Shown piece by piece: positions 6,272 through 14,166 of a stretch of DNA of 15,179 bases. Numbering within the stretch: position 1 is the stretch's first letter; each line of letters opens with the position of its first letter. This stretch comes from DATLHO01 sp035539855 (lineage in GTDB: Bacteria; Bacteroidota; Ignavibacteria; OLB7). Below the pieces are notes generated by a model. That model saw only the letters and a program-made list of their open reading frames with translations, was not told where the DNA came from and ran no database searches. The translations under genes and the position numbers were made by a program. The stretch covers positions 1-15,179 of the forward strand of contig DATLHO010000217.1 of NCBI GenBank assembly GCA_035539855.1, written 5' to 3'.

Positions 6272-7009
6272 GTGCCGACGATCATCCTCACGCGCGCCGA
6301 CGACGACAACGAGCGGACCGCCCGCGAGCTTCGGCGCGACGACTGGCTCGTCGAATCCGTGCCGATGATCGAGCTGCGGCCGATCGAGCATGACCGGGCC
6401 GAGCTCGAGGCGCTCGCACACGCGACCATCGGCGCCATCGTGCTGCTGACGAGCGCGCACGCGACCCGTCGGTGGCTCGAGCTTCGTCACGGAGCGTTCG
6501 CCGCCGCGACACCGTCGGGGTATCTCGTCGTCGGCGCCTCGAGCGCCGCGCTGCTCGCCGCCGCCGACCCATCGATTCCCGTGCTCGCGGTCGCGACCTC
6601 GGCCGCGGGGCTGGCTTCGGTGCTTCCGCCCGGAATCACTCGCGTTCTCTATCCGTGCAGCACGGCCCGCCGCGACGAGGCGATCGCGATGCTGACGGAG
6701 CGATCGGTCGACGTCATCGAGCTGCCGCTGTACGAGCCGCGCCTGCCCGACGGGGCCGCGGCTCGTCTCGAGCGAATCCTCGCCGCGGCCACGCCGCCCA
6801 CCGCCATCGTTTTCTTCTCTCCCTCGGCGGTCGCCAACTGGTTCTCGTTACGCTCTGATATTCCTTCGGATAGTATCTTCGTTGCCATCGGACCTACGAC
6901 TGCTGAGGCGCTTCGCGCGCTCGGAGTCGAACGGATCACGACGGCCGGCGGTGGCACGGGCGAGTCGCTCGTCGAGGCCATCGACAGGTCCCTAGCACGG
7001 GGAGCGTAG
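6272..7009 (+). CDS. hemD: Uroporphyrinogen-III synthase HemD
   Basis: This enzyme closes hydroxymethylbilane into uroporphyrinogen III, inverting ring D. The family is poorly conserved, so the call rests on position directly after hemC, size (245 residues) and a few marks: the N-terminal IILTRADDDNERTARELR, SAHATRRWLEL in the first lobe, LYPCSTARRDE near the hinge, ELPLYEPRLP, FFSPSAVANWF, and AIGPTTAEALRALG, the family's best-conserved block. The start is GTG 6272, eight bases after the hemC stop, with no clear Shine-Dalgarno. Codons 193-211 (6848-6904) are unusual for this DNA: TTA, TCT, GAT, ATT, CCT, AGT, ACT and GCT appear in a short run, where the rest of the window prefers G/C endings. 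Confidence 0.9.
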   Translation: MPTIILTRADDDNERTARELRRDDWLVESVPMIELRPIEHDRAELEALAHATIGAIVLLTSAHATRRWLELRHGAFAAATPSGYLVVGASSAALLAAADPSIPVLAVATSAAGLASVLPPGITRVLYPCSTARRDEAIAMLTERSVDVIELPLYEPRLPDGAAARLERILAAATPPTAIVFFSPSAVANWFSLRSDIPSDSIFVAIGPTTAEALRALGVERITTAGGGTGESLVEAIDRSLARGA

Positions 7010-7039
7010 CGTGCCGAGCTCATCCTTCAGAGCGGCACG
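7010..7039 (+). other. Bulged hairpin between hemD and hemE
   Basis: Directly after the hemD stop, CGTGCC (7010-7015) pairs with GGCACG (7034-7039). After a two-base GA bulge, GCTC (7018-7021) pairs with GAGC (7030-7033), closing an eight-base loop. That makes ten pairs, nearly all GC-rich. No T-run follows, so it is not a standard Rho-independent terminator. It could act as an mRNA processing or stability element, or weaken read-through into hemE. The remaining bases to 7120 contain no ORF that I can support. Confidence 0.45.
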
Positions 7040-7120
7040 GCGCGGCACGAGCCACGCGCGACGGCACTGGCCGGAGCGCGCCGCGCTGACTCCTCTGTCC
7101 ACGGCCCACATCTCGAGAGT

Positions 7121-8194
7121 ATGAACGACCAGCGCGATTCTCTGCTGCTGCGGGCCCTCCGCGGCGAGCCCGTCGAGCGTCGTCCCGTGTGGATGATGCG
7201 TCAGGCGGGACGATATCTGCCCGAGTACCGCGCGGTGCGCGCGACGACCTCGTTCCTGGGCCTCTGCCGCTCGCCCGATCTCGCCGCCGAGGTCACCATC
7301 CAGCCCGTCGATCTCGTCGGCGTCGACGCCGCGATCATCTTCAGCGACATCCTCGTCGTTCCCGAGGCCATGGGCATGGAGCTCATCGTCGAGGAGGGCA
7401 AGGGGGGTCCGCGCTTCCCGAAGGCGCTGCGCGACACTGCGGCGATCGAGGGCCTCGACCGCGGCGTGACCGATCGGCTTCAGTACGTCTTCGACGCGAT
7501 CGCCGAGACGAAGAAGCGCCTGGCCGGCCGGGTGCCGCTCATCGGCTTCGCAGGCGCGCCGCTGACGCTCGCCTCGTACATGGTCGAGGGCCAGGGCTCC
7601 AAGCAGTTCGACACCTTCAAGAGCTTCCTCTTCTCCGAGCCGGCCGCGACGCACGCTCTGATGGATGCGCTCGCGCACGAGCTCGTCGAGTACCTGCTCG
7701 GCCAGGTCGCCGCCGGCGCCAACATGCTGCAGTTGTTCGACACGTGGGCGGGCATCCTGCCGGAGCAGGAGTACGCCGAGTTCGGCCTGCGTCACGCGAC
7801 GACCGTGCTGCGTGGTGTGCGCGAGCGCGCGCCGGACGTGCCGGTGCTGTACTTCCCGAAGGGAGTCCGCAGCTACGACCGCTTCGCGATGACCGGCGCC
7901 AGCGGCTTCGGCATCGACTGGCAGACCGACCTCGCGCGCGCCGCCGGCGAGATCCCGCCGAGCTTCCCGCTGCAGGGCAACCTCGATCCGACGATCCTCC
8001 TGAGCAACGTCGAGACGATCCGTGAGCGCACCGCGGCGATGCTCGCGCGCGTTCCGGTCTCGCGCGGCTATGTCGCCAACCTCGGTCACGGTATCCTTCC
8101 GCACACGCCGGTCGAGCACGCCCGTGCCTTCATCGAGACGGTCAAGGAGACCCGTCTGGCCCCTCTCACGGTCGACACCAACCAAATCGCGTGA
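7121..8194 (+). CDS. hemE: Uroporphyrinogen decarboxylase HemE
   Basis: This cytoplasmic, cofactor-free enzyme removes four carboxyl groups from uroporphyrinogen III to give coproporphyrinogen III, the last intermediate of this window that heme and bacteriochlorophyll share. At 357 residues it has the usual length. Marks are PVWMMRQAGRYLPEYRAVR (substrate-binding arginines around R27), IIFSDILVVPEAMGM with the catalytic D76, GFAGAPLTLASYMVEG, MLQLFDTWAGILP, FPKGV, a DW-type core residue pair in GFGIDWQTDL, LQGNLDP and NLGHGILPHTP. The ATG at 7121 places the first motif at the normal distance from the N-terminus. It is 111 bases from hemD, the largest gap inside the hem run, so it may be expressed partly on its own. 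Its stop overlaps the terC GTG start (GTGA). Confidence 0.98.
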   Translation: MNDQRDSLLLRALRGEPVERRPVWMMRQAGRYLPEYRAVRATTSFLGLCRSPDLAAEVTIQPVDLVGVDAAIIFSDILVVPEAMGMELIVEEGKGGPRFPKALRDTAAIEGLDRGVTDRLQYVFDAIAETKKRLAGRVPLIGFAGAPLTLASYMVEGQGSKQFDTFKSFLFSEPAATHALMDALAHELVEYLLGQVAAGANMLQLFDTWAGILPEQEYAEFGLRHATTVLRGVRERAPDVPVLYFPKGVRSYDRFAMTGASGFGIDWQTDLARAAGEIPPSFPLQGNLDPTILLSNVETIRERTAAMLARVPVSRGYVANLGHGILPHTPVEHARAFIETVKETRLAPLTVDTNQIA

Positions 8195-9192
8195 ACCACG
8201 ATCCCGGCATATGGTGGTGGGTGGGCTTCAACGCCCTCGTCGTCGGGCTGCTGCTGCTCGATCTCTTCGTCTTTCACAAGGAGGCGCACGAGGTCAAGCC
8301 GAAGGAGGCCGCGCTCTGGTCGGTCTTCTGGGTCGTGCTCTCGATGCTGTTCAACCTGTTCGTCTACCTCGAGTTCGGTCCGCAGGCGGGCATCGAGTTC
8401 CTGACGGGGTATCTGATCGAGAAGTCGTTGTCGGTCGACAACCTCTTCGTGTTCGTGATGATCTTCAGCTACTTCAGGGTACCGGCGCGCTATCAGCACC
8501 GGGTGCTCTTCTGGGGAATCATCGGCGCGCTGCTGCTGCGCGCATTCCTGATCGGGGTCGGCTCGTACCTGATCGAGCAGTTCGACTGGATGATCTACGT
8601 CTTCGGCGGCTTCCTCGTGTACACTGGCGTCCGGATGTCGCTCGAGAAGGAGACCGCGATCGAGGTCGAGGCCAATCCCCTGATCAAGGTCCTGCGCAAG
8701 GTCCTGCCGATCACCAACCGCTATCACGACCAGCGCTTCCTCGTCCGCGAGGCCGGCCGCTGGGTGGCGACGCCGCTGCTGGTCGTCCTGGTGATGGTCG
8801 AGAGCACCGACGTGATCTTCGCGCTCGACTCGATCCCCGCGATCTTCGCGGTGACCAAGGAGCCGTTCATCGTCTACACCTCGAACATCTTCGCGATCCT
8901 CGGACTGCGCGCGCTGTACTTCCTGCTGGCGAACGTCATCGACAAGTTCCACCTGCTGAAGTACGGGCTGTCGATCGTGCTGACGTACATCGGCGTCAAG
9001 ATGATCGTCACCGCCTTCGACATCCACATCGACACGCTGTTCTCGCTCGGCATCGTCGCGATCGTGCTGACCGCGTCGGTGGTGCTCTCGCTCGTGTTCC
9101 CGCGGCGCGAGGACGAGGAGACGCTCGCGCCACCGGTCGACAATCCCCAGGTCAGCGACGCGCCCGTGCTGCGCGAGGAGACCGAGGAGTGA
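8191..9192 (+). CDS. TerC/Alx-family integral membrane protein
   Basis: This 333-residue membrane protein has about eight to nine hydrophobic segments and belongs to the TerC family. Members such as Alx have been linked to Mn2+ export and metal supply to exported enzymes. Plant TerC is reported to be needed for thylakoid membrane formation. Family marks are LLLLDLFVFHKEAHEV near the N-terminus, EKSLSVDNLFVFVMIFSYF with D83, FLVYTGVRM, VMVESTDVIFALDSIPAIF with E204, D207 and D213 (acidic residues in membrane segments, probable metal site), and SNIFAILGLRALYFLL. The GTG start at 8191 overlaps the hemE stop by four bases, so its translation is probably coupled to HemE. The C-terminal 30 residues are charged. 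No Mn-type riboswitch is visible because there is no untranslated leader. The actual substrate is unknown. Confidence 0.9.
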   Translation: MNHDPGIWWWVGFNALVVGLLLLDLFVFHKEAHEVKPKEAALWSVFWVVLSMLFNLFVYLEFGPQAGIEFLTGYLIEKSLSVDNLFVFVMIFSYFRVPARYQHRVLFWGIIGALLLRAFLIGVGSYLIEQFDWMIYVFGGFLVYTGVRMSLEKETAIEVEANPLIKVLRKVLPITNRYHDQRFLVREAGRWVATPLLVVLVMVESTDVIFALDSIPAIFAVTKEPFIVYTSNIFAILGLRALYFLLANVIDKFHLLKYGLSIVLTYIGVKMIVTAFDIHIDTLFSLGIVAIVLTASVVLSLVFPRREDEETLAPPVDNPQVSDAPVLREETEE

Positions 9193-9232
9193 GCCGCCGA
9201 CGGCTGCCCGATCATCGTTAACGAGAGAGATC

Positions 9233-10078
9233 ATGTCCCGCGTCTGGTTCATCACTGGCTGTTCCACCGGCTTCGGCCGGCTTCTCGCCGAGCAGCTCCA
9301 CGCGGCCGGCGACCGCGTCGTCGCGACGGCGCGCTCGGTGCAGTCGCTGCACGACCTCGGCGTCGATGACGAGGAGAGGATTCTGCGCCTGCCGCTGGAC
9401 GTGCGCGACGGCACCACGATCCAGGACGCGGTCGCGACGACGCTCGAGCGTTTCGGCGCGATCGACGTGCTCGTCAACAACGCGGGCTACGGGTATTTCG
9501 CGACGCAGGAGGAGGGCGAGCTCGAGCAGATCCGGCTCATGTTCGAGACGAACGTGTTCGGACTGATCGCGACGACGCAGGCGATCGTGCCGCACATGCG
9601 CCGGCGCCGCTCGGGCACGATCGTCAACCTCTCGAGCATTGCCGGGAAGATCACGACGCCGCGCGGAGGCTTCTACCAGGCGAGCAAGTGGGCGGTCGAG
9701 GCATTGAGCGAGTCGCTGTACCTCGAGGAGTCCGGCTTTGGCCTGCGAGTGGTGATCATCGAGCCCGGGTCGTACGACACCGACTTCGGCCCGCGCTCGT
9801 CCAGGGTCGCGGCGGTCGAGACCTCGGGCACGTCGGAGTTCGCGGAGCTACGCGAGCGCTGGCGGGCGAACGCGACGGCGAGGCTGTTCGCGCAACGTCA
9901 GGATCCGGCCGAGGTCGTTGCGGTGATCCGCGAGGCGGTCGACAGCGACGTGCCGTTCGTGCGCCTTCCGGTCGGTCGCGACGCGACCGTCGTCATCGCA
10001 CGCCGCCACGAGATGGGCGACGCCGACTTCGTCGAGTGGATCCGGGGCGTGTACTACGGAGATTCCGACGGCGACTGA
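9233..10078 (+). CDS. Classical short-chain dehydrogenase/reductase (SDR)
   Basis: This 281-residue NAD(P)-dependent oxidoreductase has all parts of a classical SDR: the cofactor motif TGCSTGFG (8-15), a basic ATARS after beta-2 suggesting NADP preference, LDVRD, NNAGYG, the structural Asn in FETNVFG, catalytic S135 in NLSSIAG, and Y148/K152 in YQASK. The C-terminal part (EPGSYDTDFGP and on) is the variable substrate lid. The substrate cannot be read from the sequence. Similar proteins are commonly annotated only as SDR family oxidoreductase. It starts at ATG 9233 after a purine-rich GAGAGAG, 40 bases past terC. It could be the last gene of the hem transcript or a separate unit. No link to tetrapyrroles is visible in the protein itself. 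Confidence 0.92.
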   Translation: MSRVWFITGCSTGFGRLLAEQLHAAGDRVVATARSVQSLHDLGVDDEERILRLPLDVRDGTTIQDAVATTLERFGAIDVLVNNAGYGYFATQEEGELEQIRLMFETNVFGLIATTQAIVPHMRRRRSGTIVNLSSIAGKITTPRGGFYQASKWAVEALSESLYLEESGFGLRVVIIEPGSYDTDFGPRSSRVAAVETSGTSEFAELRERWRANATARLFAQRQDPAEVVAVIREAVDSDVPFVRLPVGRDATVVIARRHEMGDADFVEWIRGVYYGDSDGD

Positions 10079-10090
10079 GTCGGGGCGCCC

Positions 10091-10119
10091 TTGCGCCTGA
10101 CGTGCACCGGCACTACAAT
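10091..10119 (+). promoter_or_regulatory. Candidate sigma70-type promoter for the peptidase-barrel gene
   Basis: TTGCGC (10091-10096) and TACAAT (10114-10119) are separated by 17 bases, just after the SDR stop. TACAAT matches the -10 consensus at five of six positions. The predicted start near 10126 gives a leader of about 106 bases before the ATG at 10232. This is the best promoter-like sequence in the window and supports a new transcription unit here. Confidence 0.5.
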
Positions 10120-10231
10120 TGTTGCATCGCACTGGTACGCCACCAGCGGCTCCGTATCCCCACGTCCGACGGAAGCCGTCGAGACTCGCAGAAGTCTATC
10201 GCTGTACGTAATCGCTGATCGGAGAACGCCG

Positions 10232-13200
10232 ATGAAGTCGACGTCACCCGGGGTCGTCACCGACGCACGCCCGCGCATCGCATGGGGTCGCGCGCACGGC
10301 GCGCGCCTGCTTTCCTTCACCATCACCGTCGCCACTCTCGTCGTTCTCGCGGCCGCTCCGGCCGAGGCGCAGTACTTCGGGCGCAACAAGGTGCAGTACG
10401 AGGATTTCGATTTCCGGATCCTCCGGACCGAGCACTTCGACATCCATTACTACCCGGAAGAGGAGATCGCGGTGCGCGACGCCGCGCGGATGGCCGAGCG
10501 GTGGTACGTGCGGCTGTCGCGGATCTTCAACCACCAGTTCCGCGAGCGCAAGCCGATCATCCTGTACGCCGACCAGGGCGACTTCCAGCAGACGAACACG
10601 ATCTCGAGCATGGTGGGCGAGGGAACCGGCGGCGTGACCGAGGCCCTGAAGAACCGCGTGATCCTGCCGTTCAACGGATCGTTCGCTGACTTCGATCACG
10701 TGCTCGGCCACGAGCTCGTCCACGCCTTCCAGTACGACATGGCGGGCTCGCCGCGCGGGAACGGACTCGAGTCGCTCGGACAGCTTCCGCTGTGGTTCAT
10801 CGAAGGACTGGCGGAGTATCTGTCGGTCGGCCGCGACGATCCTCACACGGCGCTGTGGCTGCGCGACGCGGTGATGCGCGACGACGTTCCGTCGATCGAG
10901 GACATGTCGGGCAACTACCGCTACTTCCCGTATCGCTACGGCCAGGCGTTCTGGGCGTACGTCGCGGGCCGCTTCGGCGACTCGAAGGTCGGCGACCTCT
11001 TCCGCAAGGCGCTGCAGGTTGGGCTGCGCGGCTCGTTCGTCCGCTCGCTCGGCGTCAACGACACGACGCTCTCGCGCGACTGGATCGCCGCGGTCAAGGC
11101 GCACTATGCGCCCGTGATCGCCGATCGCGTGTCGCCGGACAGCGTCGGCCGCCGACTGATCGGCGGCGAGAGCGATCTGAACATCTCGCCGATCGTCAGT
11201 CCCGACGGCCGTCACGTCGCCTTCTTCTCGTCCCGCGGAATCTTCTCGACCGACATCTACATCGCCGACGCGCTCACCGGCGACGTCGACCGCCGAATCG
11301 CGAGCGCGGGCAACGGTCCGCACTCCGACGCGCTGCGCTTCATCAACTCCGCCGGCACATGGTCGCCCGACGGAAAGCGTTTTGCCTACGTGCTCTTCGC
11401 CGAGGGCGACGACCAGCTCTCGATCGTCGGCGTCGACGGCGGCGACGATGCGGAGCTTCGCGTCGCCGGAGTCGGCGCGATCACCAACCCCGCATGGAGT
11501 CCCGACGGAAAGACCATCGCCTTCTCCGGCACCTCCGGCGGCATCAGCGATCTCTACCTCGTCGACGTCGCGACCTCTAGCGTGCGGCGACTGACCGACG
11601 ACAAGCACACCGACCTGCAGCCGGCGTGGTCGCCGGACAGCCGCACGATCGTGTTCGTGACCGATCGTGGCGAGGAGACGAACTTCCAGCGCCTGTCCTA
11701 CGACGACCTGCGACTGGCCAGCGTCGACGTCGCGTCCGGACGAGTGACGCCGCTGGAGATCTTCCGCGACGCCCGTCACACCAACCCGCAGTTCTCGCCC
11801 GACGGACGCGAGCTGTACTTCATCTCGGACTTCGACGGCTTCACCGAGATCTACCGGCACGTCCTCGGCGGGGAGACCTTCCGCGTGACGCGCACGGTCA
11901 GCGGCGTCAGCGGCATCACCGCGACGTCTCCGGCGATGTCGGTCGCGCGCACCAACGGCAGCGTCTACTTCTCGGTGTTCGAGAACAACACGTACAGCAT
12001 CCACGTGCTGACGGCCGAGCAGGCGCGGGGCGAGCCGGTCGCCAACGTCGACGCGCTCGGCGTCGCCGGGCTGCTGCCGCCGGCCTCCGCGGCCGACAGC
12101 GGCATCGTCAGCCGCTACCTCGACGATCCGGTGACGGGACTGCCGGGTCCTGCGACCTACGAGATCGCCGAGTACACGCCGTCGCTGCGCCTTGACTACA
12201 TCGGCACGCCGACGGTCGGCGTGGGCGTCGACAGCTACGGCAACGCCGGCGTCGGGGGCGGCATCTTCGGCTACTTCAGCGACATGCTCGGCAATCACAC
12301 GCTCGGCGTCGAAGTGAACATGCAGGGATCGTTCGAGGATCTCGGCGGTCAGGCGCAGTACGTCAATCGCACGAGCCGCTGGAACTGGATGGTCGCCGGC
12401 GGACACATCCCGTACGTGACCGGCGAGCAGAACGTCACGCTCGGCGACACGACCTTCAACGGCCAGCAGGTGCAGTCGCTGATCTACGAGACGCTCGTGC
12501 AGCGCACGTTCGTGGACGCGATCGAGGGGGCGGCGATCTATCCCTTCTCGATCACCAACCGATTCGAGGCCGGCGTCGGCTACACGCACATCGGCTACGA
12601 CCTCGAGTACACTCGCGAGGTGCAGATCGCCCAGGGCGTGCTCGGCTACACCGAGACCCAGCTGGAGTCCCCTCCCGGACTGCACCTGATCCAGCCGCAG
12701 GTCGCCTACGTCGGTGACTGGTCGTTCTTCGGCTTCACCTCACCGGTGGCCGGCGCGCGCTACCGCGCCGAGCTCGGCGGCACGTTCGGCACCGTGACGT
12801 TCGGCTCGGTACTGCTCGACTACCGGCACTACTTCTTCGCCAACCCGCTGACGTTCGCGCTGCGCGGCCTCGGCTTCGGCCGCTTCGGCGCGACCGAGGA
12901 CCTCGACCAGCTCTCACCGCTGTTCATCGGCCGCGAAGGCTTCGTTCGCGGCTACAGCTCGAACGACTTCACGAGCGACGACTGCTCGGGTCCGGGCTGT
13001 CCGGAGTTCCTGCGCCTGCTCGGAACGCGCATGGCCGTCGCCAACGCCGAGCTCCGCATCCCGGTCTTCGGCAACGAGGACCTCGGCCTTATCAACTTCC
13101 CGTACCTGCCGCTGGAGATCACCGGCTTCGTCGACGGCGGCGCTGCCTGGCACGGCGAGGAGGACAATCGCAGCGAGCCGCTGCGGCTCGACTTCATCCG

Positions 13201-13354
13201 CCGCACGAGCGATCGCGTTCCGGTCTTCAGCGCCGGTGTCGCCGCGCGCGCGAACATCCTCGGCTACCTCGTCGTCGAGGTCTTCTACGCCTTCCCGTTC
13301 CAGCGCCCCGATCGTGGCTGGCACTTCGGATGGCAGATCGCGCCGGGGTGGTAA
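10232..13354 (+). CDS. Exported zinc peptidase / PD40 propeller / Omp85-like barrel protein
   Basis: This 1040-residue protein has three parts. After a basic start, residues about 27-46 are a hydrophobic signal peptide ending APAEAQ, with likely cleavage after AEA. Residues about 50-270 resemble peptidase MA-type gluzincins: HELVH at 160-164, then WFIEGLAEY with E191 as the probable third zinc ligand. Residues about 310-600 hold TolB/PD40 propeller blades, with SPDG-type turns near 323, 377, 422, 466 and 521. The C-terminal part (about 650-1040) looks like an Omp85/BamA-type barrel: GREGFVRGY (900-908, the VRGY lock motif), RMAVANAELRIPVFG, TGFVDGGAAW, and a last strand ending in W. ATG 10232 has GGAG seven bases upstream; a longer in-frame start at 10091 would bury the signal peptide. 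Such fusions occur in Gemmatimonadota and related phyla as far as I recall, with no known role. The substrate, and whether the peptidase faces the periplasm or the outside, are unknown. Confidence 0.85.
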   Translation: MKSTSPGVVTDARPRIAWGRAHGARLLSFTITVATLVVLAAAPAEAQYFGRNKVQYEDFDFRILRTEHFDIHYYPEEEIAVRDAARMAERWYVRLSRIFNHQFRERKPIILYADQGDFQQTNTISSMVGEGTGGVTEALKNRVILPFNGSFADFDHVLGHELVHAFQYDMAGSPRGNGLESLGQLPLWFIEGLAEYLSVGRDDPHTALWLRDAVMRDDVPSIEDMSGNYRYFPYRYGQAFWAYVAGRFGDSKVGDLFRKALQVGLRGSFVRSLGVNDTTLSRDWIAAVKAHYAPVIADRVSPDSVGRRLIGGESDLNISPIVSPDGRHVAFFSSRGIFSTDIYIADALTGDVDRRIASAGNGPHSDALRFINSAGTWSPDGKRFAYVLFAEGDDQLSIVGVDGGDDAELRVAGVGAITNPAWSPDGKTIAFSGTSGGISDLYLVDVATSSVRRLTDDKHTDLQPAWSPDSRTIVFVTDRGEETNFQRLSYDDLRLASVDVASGRVTPLEIFRDARHTNPQFSPDGRELYFISDFDGFTEIYRHVLGGETFRVTRTVSGVSGITATSPAMSVARTNGSVYFSVFENNTYSIHVLTAEQARGEPVANVDALGVAGLLPPASAADSGIVSRYLDDPVTGLPGPATYEIAEYTPSLRLDYIGTPTVGVGVDSYGNAGVGGGIFGYFSDMLGNHTLGVEVNMQGSFEDLGGQAQYVNRTSRWNWMVAGGHIPYVTGEQNVTLGDTTFNGQQVQSLIYETLVQRTFVDAIEGAAIYPFSITNRFEAGVGYTHIGYDLEYTREVQIAQGVLGYTETQLESPPGLHLIQPQVAYVGDWSFFGFTSPVAGARYRAELGGTFGTVTFGSVLLDYRHYFFANPLTFALRGLGFGRFGATEDLDQLSPLFIGREGFVRGYSSNDFTSDDCSGPGCPEFLRLLGTRMAVANAELRIPVFGNEDLGLINFPYLPLEITGFVDGGAAWHGEEDNRSEPLRLDFIRRTSDRVPVFSAGVAARANILGYLVVEVFYAFPFQRPDRGWHFGWQIAPGW

Positions 13355-13364
13355 TCCGGCGGCA

Positions 13365-13389
13365 CCGCCATCATCGGCGGCGCAGTTTT
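13365..13389 (+). terminator. Weak candidate terminator after the barrel gene
   Basis: CCGCC (13365-13369) pairs with GGCGG (13376-13380) around a six-base loop, followed by CGCAG and TTTT (13386-13389), just past the TAA stop. The stem is short and the T-run is offset by five bases, so termination would be weak. The rest of the gap to pxpB holds no supported feature. Confidence 0.3.
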
Positions 13390-13473
13390 CGAATGGCTGA
13401 TCGTCCGGATGTTCGTTCATTCGGTCGCTCGGCCATTCGTGTTTTTCCCGGAGTTGTTCTGAAGAGTCCCGTC

Positions 13474-14166
13474 ATGGATGTGGATCCGGTGATCGAGCCT
13501 CATGGAGAATGCGCGCTCATCGTCCGACTGGGCGATGCGATCGACGCGGCCGTCAACGACCGCGTGATCGCGATCGCGGAGTCGCTGCTCGGGGATCCTC
13601 TGCCCGGCCAGCGCGACGTCGTGACGGCATTCGCGTCGCTCGCAGTGCGGTTCGATCCATGCGCGCTCGAGGACTCGCCCGGCGGCGTCGCGCGGTTCGA
13701 GTCATTGCTTCGCGCGCGATGCGCCGCCGTCGGACCGCTCGATCGAGCGACTCGACTGCTCGAGATCCCGGTCTGCTACGATCGCTCGGTCGCGCCCGAC
13801 ATCGAGGCCGTCGCCGCGCATGCGGGACTGACGGTGGATGAGGTCGCAGCGATCCATGCCGCAGGAGAGTACCGCGTCTTCATGGTCGGGTTCACGCCGG
13901 GATTCCCGTATCTCGGAGGCCTCGACGAGCGGCTCGCGATGCCGCGTCGGGCGACGCCGCGCGAGACGGTGCCGGCCGGCTCCGTCGCGATCGGAGGCTC
14001 ACAGACCGGCATCTATCCCGACGCGTCGCCGGGTGGCTGGTGGATCATCGGCCGCACGTCGCTGCGCCTGTTCGACCCGGCCGCCGATCCTCCCGCGCTC
14101 GCGACCGCCGGCGACCGCGTTCGATTCCGCGCGATCGCTCCGGACGAGCTCGCGCGCACGTCATGA
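13474..14166 (+). CDS. pxpB: 5-oxoprolinase subunit PxpB
   Basis: PxpB (KipI/YbgJ family) acts with PxpA and PxpC in ATP-dependent opening of 5-oxoproline (pyroglutamate) to glutamate, a metabolite-damage clearing step. The 230-residue protein shows the family blocks: an N-terminal EPHGECALIVRLGD, LLEIPVCYD, VFMVGFTPGFPYLGGLDE (about 136-153), MPRRATPRETVPAGSVAIGG, and SQTGIYPDASPGGWWIIGRT (about 176-195). ATG 13474 is chosen because the family begins only a few residues before the EPHGE block; GAAGAG lies about seven bases upstream. The longer in-frame ORF reaches back into the barrel gene and is not supported. Its stop overlaps the pxpC start by four bases (ATGA), typical for subunits of one complex. 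Confidence 0.95.
   Translation: MDVDPVIEPHGECALIVRLGDAIDAAVNDRVIAIAESLLGDPLPGQRDVVTAFASLAVRFDPCALEDSPGGVARFESLLRARCAAVGPLDRATRLLEIPVCYDRSVAPDIEAVAAHAGLTVDEVAAIHAAGEYRVFMVGFTPGFPYLGGLDERLAMPRRATPRETVPAGSVAIGGSQTGIYPDASPGGWWIIGRTSLRLFDPAADPPALATAGDRVRFRAIAPDELARTS

Noticed and set aside
9192..9205. Terminator after terC (AGCCG/CGGCT hairpin)
   Set aside because: Only five pairs with a four-base loop, overlapping the stop codon, and no T-run follows.
8086..9480. Minus-strand ORF of 464 codons opposite terC
   Set aside because: It is an antisense shadow of terC and of the ends of its two neighbours, low in hydrophobic residues and without motifs.
10244..12685. Minus-strand ORF of 813 codons opposite the peptidase-barrel gene
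   Set aside because: Its translation is rich in Arg, Asp, Val and Glu with no domain pattern. The plus strand has a signal peptide, zinc motif, propeller and barrel. GC-rich codon bias removes stops on the opposite strand.
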